A stretch of DNA of 64,000 nt from Elmis aenea (taxonomy: Eukaryota > Arthropoda > Insecta > Coleoptera > Elmidae). The DNA lies in assembly GCA_947652605.1 (NCBI GenBank), contig OX393576.1:48584966-48648965 (forward strand), given 5' to 3'. This document shows positions 1 to 10,960 of this stretch, piece after piece. Positions within the stretch are counted from its first letter, which is position 1; the number at the start of each line of letters is the position of its first letter. The notes under the pieces were generated by a model. That model was not told the origin of the DNA. It ran no database searches and saw only the letters and a program-made list of their open reading frames with translations. The position numbers were made by a program, and so were the translations under genes.

Positions 1-500
1 TATAACAATTGATCGATAGTGTTGACATGTGACACTGGCTATGATATCCGTTGCGAATAACAACATGTACTGCTTCTGAACTGATAATCAATCTTCTTTT
101 ATTAATCTGTCAAAAATATAACAATGAATAATGATTTTCCTATGACAGCCACGATAAACTGAGAAATATATGGACAGGGCATAATTTATTTTGTAGTTCG
201 TTTCTTTATGAAGAGCTTTTATGTAATAATCGGCGTTGGTCGTAAACAACTTGCAGATGCCACTTTTAACCACAGGCGCACAAACAAATATTGCCCTGGG
301 ATAAAATAGCATGCCAAGTTTGAAGGAATCACAACGAAAACGTTGTTAAAAGTATATTGCGATATTCTAATATCAATTAAAACTTGAATCATGTGATGTA
401 CACTATTAAAAATTATTTTAAATTATACCTGTAATCACCGATTATGATTGAATTTAAGTTATTAATGGCAGTGAGATAATCGTGTCAGTCTTTTTTTAAG
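1..500. other. AT-rich DNA, nothing recognised
   Basis: There are short ORFs only, including a 74-codon minus-strand ORF (88-312) that resembles nothing I know. No terminal repeats or duplicated flanks were seen. Confidence 0.4.
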
Positions 501-600
501 CAAGTGATTCTCCACCTGTGAGGCGCGACCCCTAAGGAGGGCGTGAATCATCTAAAAGAGGGGCGCGTAGAATAGTAGAAATCTAGGGCAAAACCATTTA
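501..600 (+). mobile_element. hAT-like transposon end (solo)
   Basis: The segment reads CAAGTGATTCTCCACCTGTG followed by GC-rich text with repeated GGGCG motifs. This resembles the well-known hAT terminus CAGTGATTCTCAACC followed by a run of G/C. Similar short GGGGGGCGC text recurs at about 2035-2090, on the far side of the palindrome at 642-1866, so the palindrome may have inserted into an older hAT copy. No matching opposite terminus or 8-bp duplication was found, so this is a tentative call by resemblance. Confidence 0.4.
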
Positions 601-641
601 TTGAAAAAACAAAAAAAAAAACAATAACAAAATATATGATA

Positions 642-1866
642 TACAGGGTGGTCCAAATTCGATGGGATTGCATGGGTATCTCGGTTAATATTTAAGATAG
701 AGAAACGGCTAAATTACCAAAAATGTGCAGTTTTTTTGAGACAAACTCAGAACCGTTTTCAAAAATATTCATTTCCGGTTTTCGAGTTATCGAATAAAAA
801 GTGTTTTTTTGTCATATTAATAATGTGTCATATCTCCGTTATTGTTGTAAATATCAAAAATATTTACAAAGATTATTTTTGGATATTTTTATGTTTAATT
901 TGATTATACTAAAAAAAAAATTTTTACGCTCGCCGTTAAAAAGTTATGACACAAACTTACCTTTTTTTAAATAGAAACGATAGTTGGCTATGACCTATTT
1001 AAATTCCTCATTTTTTTCTCATTTCAAATATATAAGGGTTGATGTATTTATTTTTAACAATACGCAAGTTATGAAGGTTTTTTAGTTTTTTTTTTAAAGA
1101 AAATCATAGGCTGTGAAAACAAAAAATAAACAAAGTGTAAAACCTTATAAAACTCATGTGGTACAAGTTACCAAGGTTTTTTAATTTGTTATTGAGATAA
1201 ATACGAAATTTTTTGAACATAAGATAAACAACAATATCCTACATTACTGCTGATACCGACACTATATCGTTGTTTTCTTATTTTCAAATATTTACAATGT
1301 TTATCTCCACAACAAATTAAAAAACCTTGGTAACTTGTACCACATGAGTTTTGTAAGGTTTTACACCTCGTTTGGTTTTTGTTTTCATAGCCTACTATGA
1401 TTTTCTTAGAAAAAAAACCTAAAAAACCTTCATAACTTGCGTATTATTAAAAATAAATACAACGACCCTTTTATATTTGGAATGAGAAAAAAATGAGGAA
1501 TTTAAATATGTCACAGCCAACTATTGCTTCCATTTAAAAAAAGGTAATTTTGTGTCATAACTTTTTAACAGCGAGCGTAAATTTTTTTTTTTTTAGTATA
1601 ATTAAATTAAACATAAATATATCTAAAAATAATCTTAATAAATATTTTCGATATTTACAACAATAACGGAGATATGACACATTATTAATATGACAAAAAA
1701 ACACTTTTTATTCGATAACTCGAAAACCGGAAATGATAAAATATTTTTGAAAACGGTTCTGAGTTTGTCTCAAAAAACTGCACATTTTTGGTAATTTAAC
1801 CGTTTCTCTATCTTAAATATTAACCGAGATACCCATGCAATCCCATCGAATTTTGACCACCCTGTA
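642..1866. mobile_element. 1.2-kb palindromic foldback transposon (TACAGGGTGG ends)
   Basis: The left end TACAGGGTGGTCCAAATTCG is repeated inverted at the right end as a close match to GACCACCCTGTA. The inverted similarity continues nearly to the centre at about 1254, so the whole element is one long hairpin with arms of about 600 bp. The text on each side of the centre (near 1150 and near 1330) is the same sequence in opposite orientation. No ORF is conserved, so it is non-autonomous. The terminal CACCCTGTA motif is shared with many other elements in this window and is typical of abundant insect MITEs, probably of the Tc1/mariner group with TA target sites. The flanks here give only a weak TA duplication. 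Confidence 0.85.
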
Positions 1867-2944
1867 CATACCTACTGCATAACTATAGTGTTCCGGATTT
1901 CAATGTATTTTTAAGTGTACGTTAGCAAAAAAAGGTAGGTACTTAAATACATATTTAAAAAATAATACACTCAGTTAAAGAATTAAAAAAATTAAAACAT
2001 TAAAAGAAATAGGGCTCTGACGAAAGAATTAAAATAAGGGCGCAATAACAATTGATATGTAAAAGGGGGGCGCAATAAAATTAATTGGAAATGCAAAACC
2101 AGGCACAAATACAAATATTTAAGATCTAAGCTGATTTATTAAAGAAGTCGCCGAAAATTACTTCTTGTCTATAAGAAATCGATAGATATCGATATTGAAT
2201 AATATATTTGGATTAATGGTAGTTAGAAATTATTTGGGTTTGCGTTTATAATAATAATCTTAATACTATTCGGGATTCGTATAAATCAGAAGCTGGGCCA
2301 AAAGGGGAACTATGGTGACTAAAAAATTCTGTTCAGGCTTTATGGGAACAACAAGATCATCAATAATGTAGGAATGAACTATAAATTTTGATGCAAAAAA
2401 AGCCTTTCGGAAAAATTGAGGTTTTGAACCGGTAAAAATGTATTGTTTGCTCCTATCTGAGTAGGAACGATTAAGATTAGAAAAATACAAATTACCAATA
2501 ATTTGGGAAACGTTTTGTTTAACTGTAAATGAATTTTTTTGAGTATCCATATGGTTGTATAAAAAAAAAAGAATTTGAAATTTTTATCGAAATTATTTTT
2601 CTATATCAATATTATATATTAAAAGTTTGATTTCGTTTATCTCTGAAAAATGTATGCCGTAAGTTCTAGCAGGCTTGACTAAAAAAAATACATGGATTTA
2701 GTAATTAATTTAAAATAACATGTAGGTAACAAAACTGCAATGATGGTTTAAAAAAAAAAAAAGAATTACAAATTTGTGAGAAATAACGTGTGCATCACTA
2801 AAGCTTACCTAATTATTGTATCAGTAGCCTAATTAATAACAAAATTATTAATAATAATACTGTCATCGGAAAATTGAACAAGGTTACATTTTGAATGTAT
2901 GGTAACCTACGCTACTGTCCTTTAATAATGAATTGTTACGTGGA
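1867..2944. other. AT-rich DNA, no supported gene
   Basis: A 94-codon minus-strand ORF (2266-2550) is open but resembles no family I know and lies in AT-rich text with many homopolymer runs. GGGCGC motifs near 2035-2090 may be hAT remnants. Nothing else was recognised. Confidence 0.4.
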
Positions 2945-2960
2945 AGAAACAAAAACTTAC

Positions 2961-3109
2961 AGAAAAACGGCGACAATGCAGTTCGCTCCAACAATAGTCA
3001 GCATGAAATCTTCTGTGTACAGCTGCACACAACAAACCGTATTTAGTAATCCGTTCACGCCAGGATGACTTCGCATGAGGTTTAGTAAGAAAATTAACTG
3101 TTTCGTCAT
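2961..3109 (-). CDS. possible small coding exon with splice donor
   Basis: On the minus strand an ATG at 3109 opens 49 codons that run into a consensus splice donor (GTAAGT, plus-strand ACTTAC at 2955-2960). The predicted peptide begins MTKQLIFLLNLMRSHPG and ends with a hydrophobic stretch (…MLTIVGANCIVAVF) that could be a membrane segment. An in-frame stop lies just upstream of the ATG, and reading through the donor meets a stop at once, so the segment makes sense only as a spliced first exon. A second, overlapping 75-codon ORF (3114-3341, Arg-rich C-terminus) precedes it in another frame. Base composition here is more balanced than around it. I do not recognise the protein, and chance cannot be excluded. 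Confidence 0.25.
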
Positions 3110-3613
3110 GGCATTAGTGCCGCTCTAAACAGCGCTTTGTAATGGGGTTGGGATCCCTACGGCGACGATGACGTGGGTTAGCTCTCCAGCCGCATGACAT
3201 CGCGATGTTTGGCGCTCGGGTATTGTCTGTTACCCAGTTATGGTAGATCTGATGGAGACCTCCCGTGGAGGACATCATTAGGATCATCACCAAACGCTGC
3301 TGCCTACCAGGCAAATGAATGAGCCTATTGCTTTTTGCCATTGTGCAGACTCCGGGCAGTAAATTATGTGCCTGTGTTTGATGTATGATGTCGTTTCATT
3401 AGATACTATTCTGTGGCACTCACTTACATATCAGTTTTATTGCTGTACAAATCTATTCAAGAATTAGGTTCATACTTAAACCTTTAAAAACTCAATGTCA
3501 TACAGCTTCGCTAATAAATACGTTTTTTTTACTATTTTACTAACATATTTACTAAATTTCGTCATAATGCAGTTAAAAAAAGGTACCAAAAAATCGTCTA
3601 GTTAAACTACATA

Positions 3614-4768
3614 CGAGGGTAGATTAAAAAATTTCTGGAATGATAGTAAAAACAAAAGAAGATTATTTAAATGAAGTTTAATTTTTTACAAAATCCCCTT
3701 GATGTTCGACATACTTGGTCCAACGCCTTTACAGTTTCTCGACTTCCTCCCGGAAGTGATATTCTTCGAGGTTCCCAAAACAGTCGTTTGCAGTCTAGAT
3801 CACCTCTTCATTCGACCGACAACTCCTAGCCAGAAATGTTTTGAGTTTCGGGAACCGATGGAAATCCGGAGGAGCCTATCAGGTGAAAACGGTGAAAGCG
3901 AAAAAATATCGAAGCTTGATTCTGCCATTTTTTTTTCACGATTGTGCTTGAATGAACTGGTGCATTGTCTTGGTGAAACAACACTTTTTATTGATTATTT
4001 CCGGCTGTTTTCCCTGAAGTGTGGCTGTCAGCTTGTCCAAGAGTGTTGCGTAAAATTGGCCAGTAATGATTTTTCCTTTTTTAAGATAATCATTGAGCAA
4101 GAATCCTTTGGAATCCCATAACACTGACGCTATCACCTTTCCGGCCGATTGCCTGAGCTTTGCCTTCTTGAGAACCGATTCATCATGGTTAATACACTGT
4201 TTAGATTTAATTTTGGTTTCCGGTATGTAGAGGTGAATCCATGTCTCATCCATAGCCACAAATCTTATTTTAAAATACATTGAATTGCTCTTAAACACAT
4301 CCAAATGCTCAAATGCGTTTTTCTTCTGGATTGAGCAAATGCGGCACACACCTTGCAGAAAGATTTTTTTAAAACTTAATTCATAACGAAAATATGAAGT
4401 TGTTGTTCATGAGTTATGCTTCCTTAATTTTTACGCACGTTTATTCGGCGATCTGCTAAAACCATGTCCTGAATTTTATTTACAATTTCTGGTGTTGTGG
4501 TCATTTTTGAACGTTCTGAAAGTGGCTCATTACTTGTGAGTGTAGGCCTAGGTTTAAGTTCCGAAACCTAAAAAATCAGCATTGAAAATGAAGGTGATAA
4601 ATCACCAAGAACAGCATTCGATCAAGAGTAGATTTCCTTAGCGGGTTATCTCTCCAAATGAAAAAATTTATTAACCATTCTAATTTTTTAAAAGCCATAA
4701 TTAAGAAGGCACAGAATCACGCACGTAAATGCTTGTCAAAACCAAACTATTTGACAAAAAATTATTTT
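3614..4768 (-). mobile_element. mariner transposon, degenerate copy
   Basis: The end at 3614 reads CGAGGGTAGATTAAAAAATT after a TA, which is typical of the irritans/mellifera-type mariner termini (TACGAGGGTG…). The rest of the element carries a mariner transposase on the minus strand. The other terminus is poorly preserved; CCAAACTATTTGAC near 4742 is the best candidate, so that boundary is approximate. The copy is inactive because the transposase has several stops and frameshifts. Confidence 0.85.
3685..4697 (-). pseudogene. mariner transposase pseudogene (DD34D)
   Basis: A broken mariner transposase of about 340 codons can be followed from an ATG at 4697. Its pieces match the family order. 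The N-terminal HTH part includes GDLSPSFS and TTTPEIVNKIQDMVLADRR, interrupted by stops. A linker piece reads LSARCVPHLL. The first catalytic Asp lies in VAMDETWIHLYIPETK and the second in VIASVLWDSKG, in the long open stretch 3936-4349. The third Asp lies in HQDNAPVHSS, reached only after a frameshift near 3970. The C-terminus (around GPSMSNIKG, like the family's TKCIELKG) follows after more shifts. All three catalytic positions survive at sequence level, but the reading frame does not. The plus-strand ORF 3699-4121 is its antisense shadow. Confidence 0.9.
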
Positions 4769-4769
4769 T

Positions 4770-5223
4770 TGTATATACGAACAAATCGAACCTATATTTT
4801 AAGCAAGTCTTAAATAAAAATGCAGTAGCATACTGGCCACTTAAGCATTCGATAATTAAAAATGTTGTTTAAAAATATAATTGAAGTTTTAATATTAATA
4901 ATGCATGGGTGGGTCCTCTTTGTGTCTAAGTAACCAATTTATTTAGACCCAGTCTATCACTAATAAAATGTATTTTGCACTGGTAACACTATTAAAATTA
5001 TAGCACTTTATTTGTCTTGCTAAACATAAACGGTGGTATATAATCGACTGTTTTTGAACGGTAGTCGAATGCAGCTGATTACTCCAAGTCATTTTAAAAA
5101 GTCGTTATTGAGTGAAAATTTAATCGGGAAATACTTACTTTATAATGGGACTGGAAAAATGTTCGAGTTAAGATGAAAAATGAAGAGTCGTACAGAAACG
5201 TTGAATAACAAGTAAAATTAGTA
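4770..5223. other. AT-rich DNA, nothing recognised
   Basis: No ORF of note and no terminal repeats were seen. A TATATAA string lies near 5037, upstream of the ORF that follows, but this is weak evidence for a promoter in DNA this AT-rich. Confidence 0.3.
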
Positions 5224-5556
5224 ATGGGGCGACAAAGCGCTGATTTGTTCCGAAAGACTAATGGCTCTTCGACTTACAAGTTTCCGCCCTCACGTAGCCC
5301 GTTAATTCAATTGCACCCCAGCCACTTGATTAAACGTAACGCGTTAGAGATCGGTACGAGGATGTCTGGTGACTCCGCCTATATTTCTTCAATTCTTTTA
5401 ATAAAGGACCCCAGGATTAATGAGCCGAGCGCCGTGAGGCTACGAAGTGCAGACCCTATTGATCATAGTCGAGTTCTTAATTACCTCGCCAAGCCGTCTT
5501 GGACGCCCCTCACGTCCTTATGCACGTTCTACCGATTCGAACTCGATTCAAATTGA
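5224..5556 (+). CDS. unrecognised ORF, 110 codons
   Basis: An open frame starts at MGRQSADLFRKTNGSS and ends at a TGA after ELDSN. It is Ser/Pro/Arg-rich, with no signal peptide, membrane segment or motif that I recognise. The segment is clearly less AT-rich than its flanks and has mixed codon use, which sets it apart from random AT-rich ORFs. There is no TIR or target duplication around it. It could be an exon, a small gene, or conserved non-coding DNA that happens to be open. I give no function. Confidence 0.25.
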   Translation: MGRQSADLFRKTNGSSTYKFPPSRSPLIQLHPSHLIKRNALEIGTRMSGDSAYISSILLIKDPRINEPSAVRLRSADPIDHSRVLNYLAKPSWTPLTSLCTFYRFELDSN

Positions 5557-6382
5557 AATAACTATTTCCTTTTCTCATAAATTATGTCTCCATAACAAGC
5601 GCAAAGCGCGAGGCTTGCCGAGACTTTGATAAATGAGTGGGCATTCCATTAAAATAAGTGCCCCAATATATCCACTCCTGATTTATATGTTTATTCGATA
5701 AATTAGCTGTGAATTGTTTCCACCACTTTCAACAAAAATTTAAATCTTAAAAGTTTACAAGAAGTAGTCGTTAACAGATAGCTCTTTACACCGAAGGCTT
5801 CAGTTGCACATTTTTACAAATCAATCAAACTTAATATTTATTTTATGAAAGGTGGTAAAAGGCGATTTAGAGATCAAAACGTTGTAAAAAGCCATTAATT
5901 ATTTTTATTACAGGCAAAAGCCTTAAACAGTTGAAACTTATAACCAATGATAAAAATCTTTAAAAAAAATGTTTGGTTAATGTTCGGTTAATGTTCATGA
6001 GACCTTCAGAATAATGTTGCGACAACTTCAAAAATGTCTTCAAGTTTACAGTCACCTATGATTGCCATTTAAAAAAATTAGGTTTGATTTGTTTATTATG
6101 ATTTGCCCAACTTAAAATAATATGAGTGTCCTTATCGTAGTGTCACAAAAGCTTCAAGACCTAACCCTAAAAGACAAACGGGCGCATGGTGGTGTAGTTT
6201 GGGATCTTCAAAGAAGCTAAATAATAATTATGAAATAAGCAGAATTATCATATGAATAAGAGGAACATATTGACAAACCGAATTCTTACAGAACGGTGGC
6301 TTGCTGGACTAGGGTAAATGTGGACAACTCGACAGGTGTCTCCTACAACCGACTCAAAGTTTACAAATGCTGTTAAAAAATA
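5557..6382. other. AT-rich DNA, nothing recognised
   Basis: No supported ORF or repeat end was seen in this stretch. Confidence 0.3.
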
Positions 6383-7076
6383 TACAGGGTGAGGCATCAC
6401 TTATGACATGACACCCCAATTACCTATTTTGTTATTGGAAAGAATTATCAAAAAAAGTTTCAAATAAAAGTTGTTTATTACAGTATTTCCCAAAATACTG
6501 TCATGTCAAATTTTTGTTTTCTTTTGTTTTCTTAGGAGTTACGGCACCATATTTGTTTTTTTTAAATGGCACCATACAAATTTTTTTATACGGTTTGAAA
6601 GACATTTTCTTTTTCTTTTCAACGCACTAAAACTGTTATACCCTTACATAACAAATTTTTTAAGAAAATTGCAAAAGAACAATTTGGTTTTAAAGGCGTA
6701 CAGTATTAATTTATTTAGGTTAGTAGGCTTTGAAAATGATACACAGTTTGAACACTTATTGTAGATATCGTCAAAAAATGTTAGTTCTTATGATGTTTTT
6801 GTTAAAAATAAATACCTACTAATCAATTAAAATAATTTGTGCATTTTTCTCAAAAAGTTGCTTAAGTAAGGATACTAAAGTTTTGCATCGTTGAAAAGAA
6901 AAAAAAATTCTTTATCAAATGAGTATAATATAAAGGTACCTTGACATTTAAATATTTAAAATAATTCAATTGTTTTTCATTGCGCTTTTGCTATTCGAAT
7001 AAAAAATTTAAAAAAATTTGTCTTATGGTGGAAAACTAAGTACCAAAACATTTTTCCCTAAAGTGGACACACTGTA
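6383..7076. mobile_element. probable CACCCTGTA-ended DNA element
   Basis: The left side reads TA|TACAGGGTGAGGCATCAC and the right side GTGGACACACTGTA|TA, giving short inverted ends and a TA duplication. The interior is AT-rich and not clearly palindromic. A 97-codon plus-strand ORF (6471-6764), hydrophobic and Phe-rich, looks like chance. The call rests only on the ends. Confidence 0.4.
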
Positions 7077-7109
7077 TATGGACAGTGCCCCGTGTCTACA
7101 TGTAATATT

Positions 7110-7262
7110 CAGGGAAAATCTGCATATATTTAAACGCAAAAGATGACTGCTAACGCAGTCATGCTTCTCCTGCACTGATTTACTCTGACTGCATATGCAG
7201 AGACGTGTCCCAGTTTATCACTCGAAAATGACTGCAATGCAGCCGCTGTCCGCGAAGGTGTT
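7110..7262 (+). repeat. dispersed repeat, copy 1
   Basis: The text around TTTACTCTGACTGCATATGC and TGCAGCCGCTGT is matched at 29727-29863 with small differences. The second copy sits just upstream of a transposase remnant, so this may be the internal part of a mariner-type element. The copy here is cut at its right side by the hAT MITE at 7268-7560. Confidence 0.7.
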
Positions 7263-7267
7263 AGATT

Positions 7268-7560
7268 CAGGGGCCGTCAATCTTTTAATACCTACCGCCC
7301 ACTTTTATATTTTTGTTGAAGGTAAAATTTCCCTAGCGCACACCAATGCCCCAATAACTCAATTTAGCAAAACTGTGAAATAATTTTTAGAGGGGTAAAA
7401 ACGGGTAAACAATTAACAGTTGCTTATAACCATCATAAATACAAGACCAGGTCTTTTTCAGTAAGGAAGCACAAAATTTGTTGGAAATTAAAATTCATAA
7501 AAATCACCACCGCCCACCATAAAAGCTGTAAGCTGGTAGGGATCACGTTGCAGACCACTG
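7268..7560. mobile_element. hAT MITE, 293 bp, with 8-bp target duplication
   Basis: The left end CAGGGGCCGTCAATC and the inverted right end (CAGTGGTCTGCAACG on the minus strand) match at most positions. Further in, both arms carry a CCGCCCAC motif. The octamer TGTTAGAT occurs at 7259-7266 and again at 7561-7568; one extra T sits between the left octamer and the terminus. An 8-bp duplication and CA…TG ends are hallmarks of the hAT superfamily. There is no coding capacity; the 62-codon ORF that crosses its left end is spurious. Confidence 0.8.
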
Positions 7561-7568
7561 TGTTAGAT

Positions 7569-9050
7569 GATTAAATTTAGATAAAAATATTAGTGTGACA
7601 ATAGTCTATGTAGAATTATTAAAAGAAACTACCTATTTACAACTTTTTTTTGGTCACAGTTAAAAAGATTTATTCATGAAAATATTATCACCCGTCATTT
7701 TTGTGCAGTTTTCTTAAAAAATTAACGAATCTGGTAAGTTTTTTTTAGACCCCATTCAATTTTGCTAATTAAACCGAATCTTTTACTATGATATTAATCA
7801 AGTTTTCTAACGCGATAGATGATTGACTAAGTATATAAATAAATGTTCAGTTTATCCAAAAAAATTACTTAACTTGTCCATAACAAATAAATTGTTAAAT
7901 ATCATAGAGAAAAGTGACGAATTTAATGTGTTTTGACTCAATTATTATAAACTAAAGCAGAACCTAACTTGTCGAACAAAACTTCGACATTTATTCACAG
8001 AAATTAGTTACCAAATTTTATTACTAAATTCTAAACGCCAGCAATGTGGCTGATTTTTAAAAAATCTAAGCAGACTTAATTTAAGTAAGTATATCGTGAT
8101 TACATGCGAATGATTTATAGCAAAAGGTTTGTCCGTTTGTCCAACTGTTAGGCCGTTAAATGAACATGTTTTTTTAAAAGTTATATTAAGCTGTTTGGTA
8201 TATTTCGTGGGGAAATAGCAAACTACTAGCTATTTTTTACTCAATTTATATTTTATTTATCTTGTCAATGCATCACAAAATCTGGTTTAACTACGCAAAG
8301 GCTACGAATTATTTACAAGACTGACAGCAGTATAAATTCAGATGTGAGAACAGCTTTAATTAACACTTATTGATTTTAAAACCAATTCTCACCTACATCG
8401 CATGATTAAGCTTATTAATAAATAAATACTTCTTTGAGTATTGTCACGTAAACAAATATATGTTCTCCTTTTAAAAGATATCTTACGAAGATTTATAACA
8501 CTTTTCAACAAGTTTCTTTGATGTCAAGTAATATGTAGTTATATTCTGATTACCATCTCGAAATGGACCGCCTCATATCACGAAAACATGTCGCTGACTA
8601 TCACCCGATCAGCGGGATGTATCTGCAATCATTTGCACACGCTACCATCGCATGTCCATGTCACTGGTAGGCGGTATTTACTACATACTTACTTGGAAAC
8701 TAATTGACACCCACCGTGTTAATTGATACTTACATCAATGGTTGAATGCTAATGACTGCTTTACCTTATAATATATGTTTAATAAATTCATCTTATGAAT
8801 ACAGTAATTTCTGAAAAATAATTTATTCTAGGCTAAACGCAGTTTCCTTAAGGTAATGGTATTATACCTTAATTTTTTTGGAGTCCTAAATGTTAAGATC
8901 GAAATCCTTAAAGCGTATCATTTACCAATGTACTGGTAGATAATGCTCATAGTGTACTTTTTTTGTACATGTGGTAATCAAAATAGAACCTTTTATCTTG
9001 TTGATTTTAAAATTTTAATTTGGTTATTTAAAAATAATATTAGCCCTATG
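7569..9050. other. single-copy AT-rich DNA
   Basis: No ORF or repeat end is supported. A more GC-balanced patch (about 8560-8700, around CACCCGATCAGCGGGATG) stands out but carries no recognisable signal. Confidence 0.3.
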
Positions 9051-10614
9051 CAGGGCCGCCGAGAGAAATGTCTAGGCCCGTAACAAGTCTGTGGTCCGGG
9101 CCCCATTTAAAAAAATGCATCACATTTGTTTAATAAAAAAGGCAAATACAACATTAACCTTTAACTACTTAAAAAAAAGTGTAAAATAAAATCAAAATTC
9201 GATAGATACATTACAAGATTATAACATATCATACAAATACAAAATACAAACAATAAATACAGAGATAATCATTAAATTTTTATTGCCTCATCTGCCTCAT
9301 CCAGTTCCTCATTTTTCATATATAAATTTTTTGAGAAAAATACCTAGAAGTTGAAATTTATAAACGGTTTTTAATAAATCTAGTCCTGGTATAACATCTT
9401 TAAATGTGGCGTTATAAATCTTTTTTTGTAATAGATTTCGTCTTTCAGTGATGATGTTGTCTTTAGAATATGTGTTTATTAGATAAACTATTGCACGAGT
9501 CAAAAAATTCTTAATGATTCATTGTTTGAAAATTTAATATTGATAAAAATAAATTCTAAATGTTTTTTAAAGATGTGAAACGCATGTGAAATTGACAAAT
9601 AATTGTATCCAGTACAACAAAATAAACAGTTTTTAAATTTCCTTGTGCATCATCCCCATCTGCACTTTCTTCATTTGCTAGATTTATTCTCTTCGTTTTA
9701 GACCGACATTTGGGGTTTTACCCAATTCAATTGCAACAAGTAGCTTTATGCCCGTGTGGCACAGTGCAAATTTCTATATAAAATTTTATAAAAAATATCT
9801 TGTATTATTTTTCTTGTTCAGATTTCAGTACAGAATTCCATTCATTTGAAACTGTGTGCGACACCGATACAATTTTATGTACAAGTTACTGCCCATGCTC
9901 AAGCGCCTAAACAGTATAAACACAAATATGCACTCCCTCTAAAACCAGGTATTTATTCCGTGTGATTGCCATTTTAAGCAATAACATCCTGCTTCGGATT
10001 ACCACGAATTTACTGTTAACAGAAATATTTATTGTTGATATTTCCTTTAGCTGCAGATGTTCAAAATCAGCTATTAGTCGCCATTATTCACACCGAATCC
10101 GCGTCTGTAGCACGCAGTTTCTGTATCAATAAAGCTTGCTTGCAAATAGAACACGCCCTATAGTATTTTCTGTACAAGAAACTGCATGGAACACTTGTAC
10201 ATGCGAGAAACTATACAGAATTTTGTACGAGAAACCTGTATGAGACGATATAAGATTTTCTGTATAATATTTGGTACACATTTCTATACAAAATATTTCA
10301 TCGTGTCACATGGGCTTCAGAGAGAACTTCTTGCCATTTATTTTTAAAATGTTCAAGTTCAAACTCGATATTCCATTATCCTTTATCATTGTGTATTATT
10401 ACGTTACGAAAATTGAAACCATGCATTATAAACATAGTTATTAGACAATTCGGGTACTGACAGTCCGGGCCCACGGTACGGGCTAGACGGTCCGGGCCCG
10501 ACGGTCCTGGCCCAACGGTCTGGGCCGACTGTCAGGACCTTTTCGAAGCCGAGCTCTTTTTGATGCCGGGCCCGTGACAACAGGTTCCGATGTCACCTCC
10601 TATCGGCGGTTCTG
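9051..10614. mobile_element. hAT-like element, 1.56 kb, non-autonomous
   Basis: The left end CAGGGCCGCCGAGAG and the inverted right end CAGAACCGCCGATAG match, and both are followed by GGCCCG…CAAC text in inverted order. The flanking octamers GCCCTATG (9043-9050) and GATCTATG (10615-10622) agree at six of eight positions, which suggests an aged 8-bp duplication. Near the right end (about 10461-10535) a unit of about 14 bp, ACGGTCCGGGCCCG, is repeated three or four times with changes. The interior holds only short ORFs and another TIR element at 9750-10315. It is probably old. Confidence 0.7.
9750..10315. mobile_element. TIR element nested in the hAT-like element
   Basis: GCCCGTGTGGCACAGTG at the left is answered by an inverted AAGCCCATGTGACACG at the right. 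The subterminal text on both sides is rich in TTTCTATA…AAAATAT, so the ends are partly palindromic. I could not fix a target duplication, so the superfamily stays open. It lies wholly inside 9051-10614 and therefore came later. Confidence 0.5.
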
Positions 10615-10779
10615 GATCTATGTAATAATATTTTTCAGAAATCAAACAATTTTCAGATAGTCCATTTTAAAATTTCCAGATGAGAGCAACAGATCCATAA
10701 ATAAACGGAATGAAACGGAAAAATATGCGATGTTTTAGAATCCTACTCTGGAATCCGGATAATCGATGGGCAAAAGAAA

Positions 10780-10960
10780 TATTTTAGTAGATCTCACCCA
10801 AAAGAAATAAAAGTGAAGGACCAAGTAGATCGTGGAATAAGGGTGTACGAAAAGTTATGGAAAATAGACAATTGGACGAAGAAATGGCTCAAGATGGAGA
10901 GGTTTGGAAAAAGATACTGGACAGGCAGGCAACACCTAGCTGTAGGTATATAAACCCAAA
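10780..10960 (+). pseudogene. LINE ORF2 C-terminal remnant
   Basis: In one frame the text reads ENRQLDEEMAQDGEVWKKIL followed by DRQATPS and a stop soon after. This has the form of the very end of LINE reverse-transcriptase ORFs (…R.R..W.D.V..D…..A.DR..W…). A diverged copy of the same tail, with the shared text GGACAGGCAG…ACCTAGCT, occurs at 42890-43020. Only the C-terminal end is present, as usual for 5'-truncated LINE copies. Confidence 0.55.

Noticed and set aside
2266..2550. 94-codon minus-strand ORF
   Set aside because: It is open but in AT-rich text, with no recognised motif, splice context or repeat linkage. Not reported as a gene.
3699..4121. 140-codon plus-strand ORF
   Set aside because: It is the antisense of the mariner transposase; the minus strand carries the family motifs.
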